This document shows positions 62,598 to 64,000 of a stretch of DNA of 64,000 nt, one piece after another. The stretch is from an uncultured bacterium. GTDB taxonomy: Bacteria > Calescibacteriota > Calescibacteriia > Calescibacteriales > Calescibacteriaceae. A program made the translations under genes and the position numbers. Each line of letters begins with the position of its first letter. Position 1 is the first letter of the stretch. The DNA lies in NCBI GenBank assembly GCA_938036315.1, contig CALHPK010000001.1, positions 124,001-188,000 on the forward strand. The letters are read 5' to 3'. Under the pieces are notes generated by a model. That model had not been told where the DNA came from, did not search any database, and saw nothing but the letters and a program-made list of their open reading frames with translations.

Positions 62598-64000
62598 TCA
62601 GCTATTACCTCCACAAGATGAATTAAAAAACTCTTGAACTACGCGGCGGTCAGAAAAATCCAGAACTTTATCGCCTACAATTTGATACTCTTCATGACCT
62701 TTACCAGCTATAAGAATTATGTCACCTCTTTCAGCTTCTTTCAGAGCTTTAAATATAGCCCTGCGCCTATCGAGTTCCACACAAACCTTCCCGTCATCAT
62801 AACTATCTCCATTCCTTATCGTATTAATAACCTCCGGTATCTTGGTTCTTTCCATTATACCTACTAGTATATCTGCAACTATACTTGCAGGCTCTTCATC
62901 TCTGGGATTATCTGATGTAATAAAAATCCTATCCGCCAGAGAAAAAGCTATTTTTCCCATCCTTGGTCTTTTTTCTTTATCACGAGACCCCCCACATCCA
63001 AAAACAACAAAAACCTTTCCACCGAACCTATTTCCTTGATCCTTCAATCTTATACACTCACTTATCGAATTCTCAAGCGACTCCGGATTATGTGCGTAAT
63101 CAACAAAAACCCTTGGCGAATCCCACACAAGCTCCATTCTCCCAGGTGGAGGTTTTATCTCTTCAAAAAGATCTTTTATAAACCAAGGAGTAAATCCCAA
63201 CTCTCTCAAAAGTATATAAGATGCTACAAAATTCACTCCGTTAAAATATCCGAAAAACTTAGGGATAAACTTAATACTTTCTGACTTCCATGTCAATTCA
63301 AATTTACCATCGTGAAACTTTATATTGCTATGATCAAATGTGTAAACTTTAGCACCATATTTCTCATTGCTCAAAAGTTCAAAGGCTCTCTTACCCCACT
63401 CATCCTGAAAAATTATAATGATCTCCTTTGCTCTTTTTATAAAAGAGTATTTTGCCAAAAAATAATTTTCTACAGTCTTGTGAAAATCAAGGTGATCATG
63501 TCCCAATCCTAAGAAAATTGAAGCCAAAAATTCCAATTCATCAATCCTTCTCTGAACCACTGAGATCGAGGTAACTTCCATAGCAAAATATTCAAAATTG
63601 GATTGATTAACTATTCTCAGTGTATCCAAAACTTCAGGGGTTGTAAGCTTCCACCAAACTGAACCAATCGCGCCACACCTTATGCCAGCAAGAGCTAACG
63701 AATTGGAAATTATCTTTACCGTTGATGTTTTACCTTTAGTGCCTGTGACACCTATAAGTTTTGCTTTTTGCTCACCCCAAAAATTCTTCGCAATCTTCGG
63801 CATTACCTCTCTACAATTTCTTACCTTCACGAAGGTAGCTTGAGGTAGATTTTTTCTTTCTCTTGCGACAAAGGCCGGATCATCAAGCACAAAGACATTG
63901 CATCCTGAAAAATATAGTCTTCTGACAAAAGAAGTGGCATCAAACTTTCCTCCTTTTATAGTGATAAAAGCTTTACCTTTATTCACCCTTTTTGAATCAA
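62598..64000 (-). CDS. murE: UDP-N-acetylmuramoyl-tripeptide synthetase MurE, 5' end outside the window
   Basis: At least 467 aa. The frame is open to the window edge, and the residues just before the first GTG (DSKRVNKGKAFITIKGGKFDA) are the normal MurE start region DSRKVKPGD, so the true start lies beyond 64000. P-loop GVTGTKGKTSTVKI; LGLGHDHLDFHKTVENY; VDYAHNPESLEN; GCGGSRDKEKRPRMG. DNPRDEEP matches the DNPR motif of meso-diaminopimelate-adding enzymes. It adds the third amino acid of the peptidoglycan stem. The call as MurE is firm; no other mur gene is in the window. Confidence 0.93.
   Translation of the reverse strand, partial: DSKRVNKGKAFITIKGGKFDATSFVRRLYFSGCNVFVLDDPAFVARERKNLPQATFVKVRNCREVMPKIAKNFWGEQKAKLIGVTGTKGKTSTVKIISNSLALAGIRCGAIGSVWWKLTTPEVLDTLRIVNQSNFEYFAMEVTSISVVQRRIDELEFLASIFLGLGHDHLDFHKTVENYFLAKYSFIKRAKEIIIIFQDEWGKRAFELLSNEKYGAKVYTFDHSNIKFHDGKFELTWKSESIKFIPKFFGYFNGVNFVASYILLRELGFTPWFIKDLFEEIKPPPGRMELVWDSPRVFVDYAHNPESLENSISECIRLKDQGNRFGGKVFVVFGCGGSRDKEKRPRMGKIAFSLADRIFITSDNPRDEEPASIVADILVGIMERTKIPEVINTIRNGDSYDDGKVCVELDRRRAIFKALKEAERGDIILIAGKGHEEYQIVGDKVLDFSDRRVVQEFFNSSCGGNS

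Overview
The window is AT-rich and densely coded on both strands. It carries about 65 protein genes, two of them cut by the window edges, and two tRNA genes; there is no rRNA and no CRISPR array. Heavy use of ATA (Ile) and AGA/AGG (Arg) codons, and proteins rich in Lys, Glu and Ile, suggest a thermophile. A diderm envelope is suggested by a TatT-type lipoprotein, an ExbD/TolR protein, a CpoB-like protein, a LolD-like ATPase and a CusBA efflux pump. The DNPR motif of the MurE ligase points to meso-diaminopimelate peptidoglycan. A partial respiratory complex I and a di-haem peroxidase suggest respiration. I cannot place the organism in a phylum; a deep-branching thermophilic bacterium fits best.

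Layout. 1-2186: nucleotide-sugar/SDR genes and a tRNA nucleotidyltransferase. 2187-6781: a lone pstS behind a structured leader, then ftsH and a glycosyltransferase. 6782-13876: a GMC oxidoreductase, two alpha/beta hydrolases, an NTPase-HAD fusion, ExbD/TolR and an archaeal-type phosphoglycerate mutase. 13873-24772: thiE-leuD-purC, a CpoB-like protein, an aldo/keto reductase, lolD-like and map, an M20 peptidase, clpP-dcd, an alcohol dehydrogenase, rpmC and a DUF72 protein. 24938-30605: pilB/gspE, atpA alone, an EamA transporter and a TatT-like lipoprotein. 30748-34146: surface-polysaccharide enzymes and a YtfJ-like protein. 34379-40760: a metal-efflux block (Cys-rich protein, CusB, CusA, a Crp/Fnr regulator, DoxX). 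41002-45019: a chemoreceptor, a FabL-like reductase, an S-adenosylmethionine hydrolase and a cytochrome c peroxidase. 45095-52164: a Whirly-like protein behind tRNA-Ala, a lytic transglycosylase, efp, a PqqD-like protein, rpmB, rpsN-rpsH, coaE and an archaeal-type kinase. 52375-57942: nuoJKLMN. 57908-64000: uracil-DNA glycosylase, HNH nuclease, enoyl-CoA hydratase, tRNA-Lys with a slipin, pheA and murE.

Three patterns run through the window. First, about fifteen genes have a TANNNT box only 5-8 nt before the start codon and no Shine-Dalgarno site, so their mRNAs are probably leaderless; strong AGGAGG sites occur at genes inside operons or behind long leaders. Second, genes that usually sit in large operons are scattered (atpA, rpmC, rpmB, rpsN-rpsH, pstS, purC, leuD). 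Third, short tandem duplications of 11-27 bp recur, mostly in gaps and at gene 3' ends.

The most interesting single locus is the tRNA-Ala/Whirly-like pair (45095-45698). The protein reads like a plant-type Whirly single-stranded-DNA-binding domain followed by a proline-rich linker and an acidic tip ending EEILF, much like the tail of bacterial SSB. It starts exactly 10 nt after a tRNA. The slipin gene starts exactly 10 nt after tRNA-Lys, also with GTG, which suggests mRNA 5' ends made by tRNA processing.
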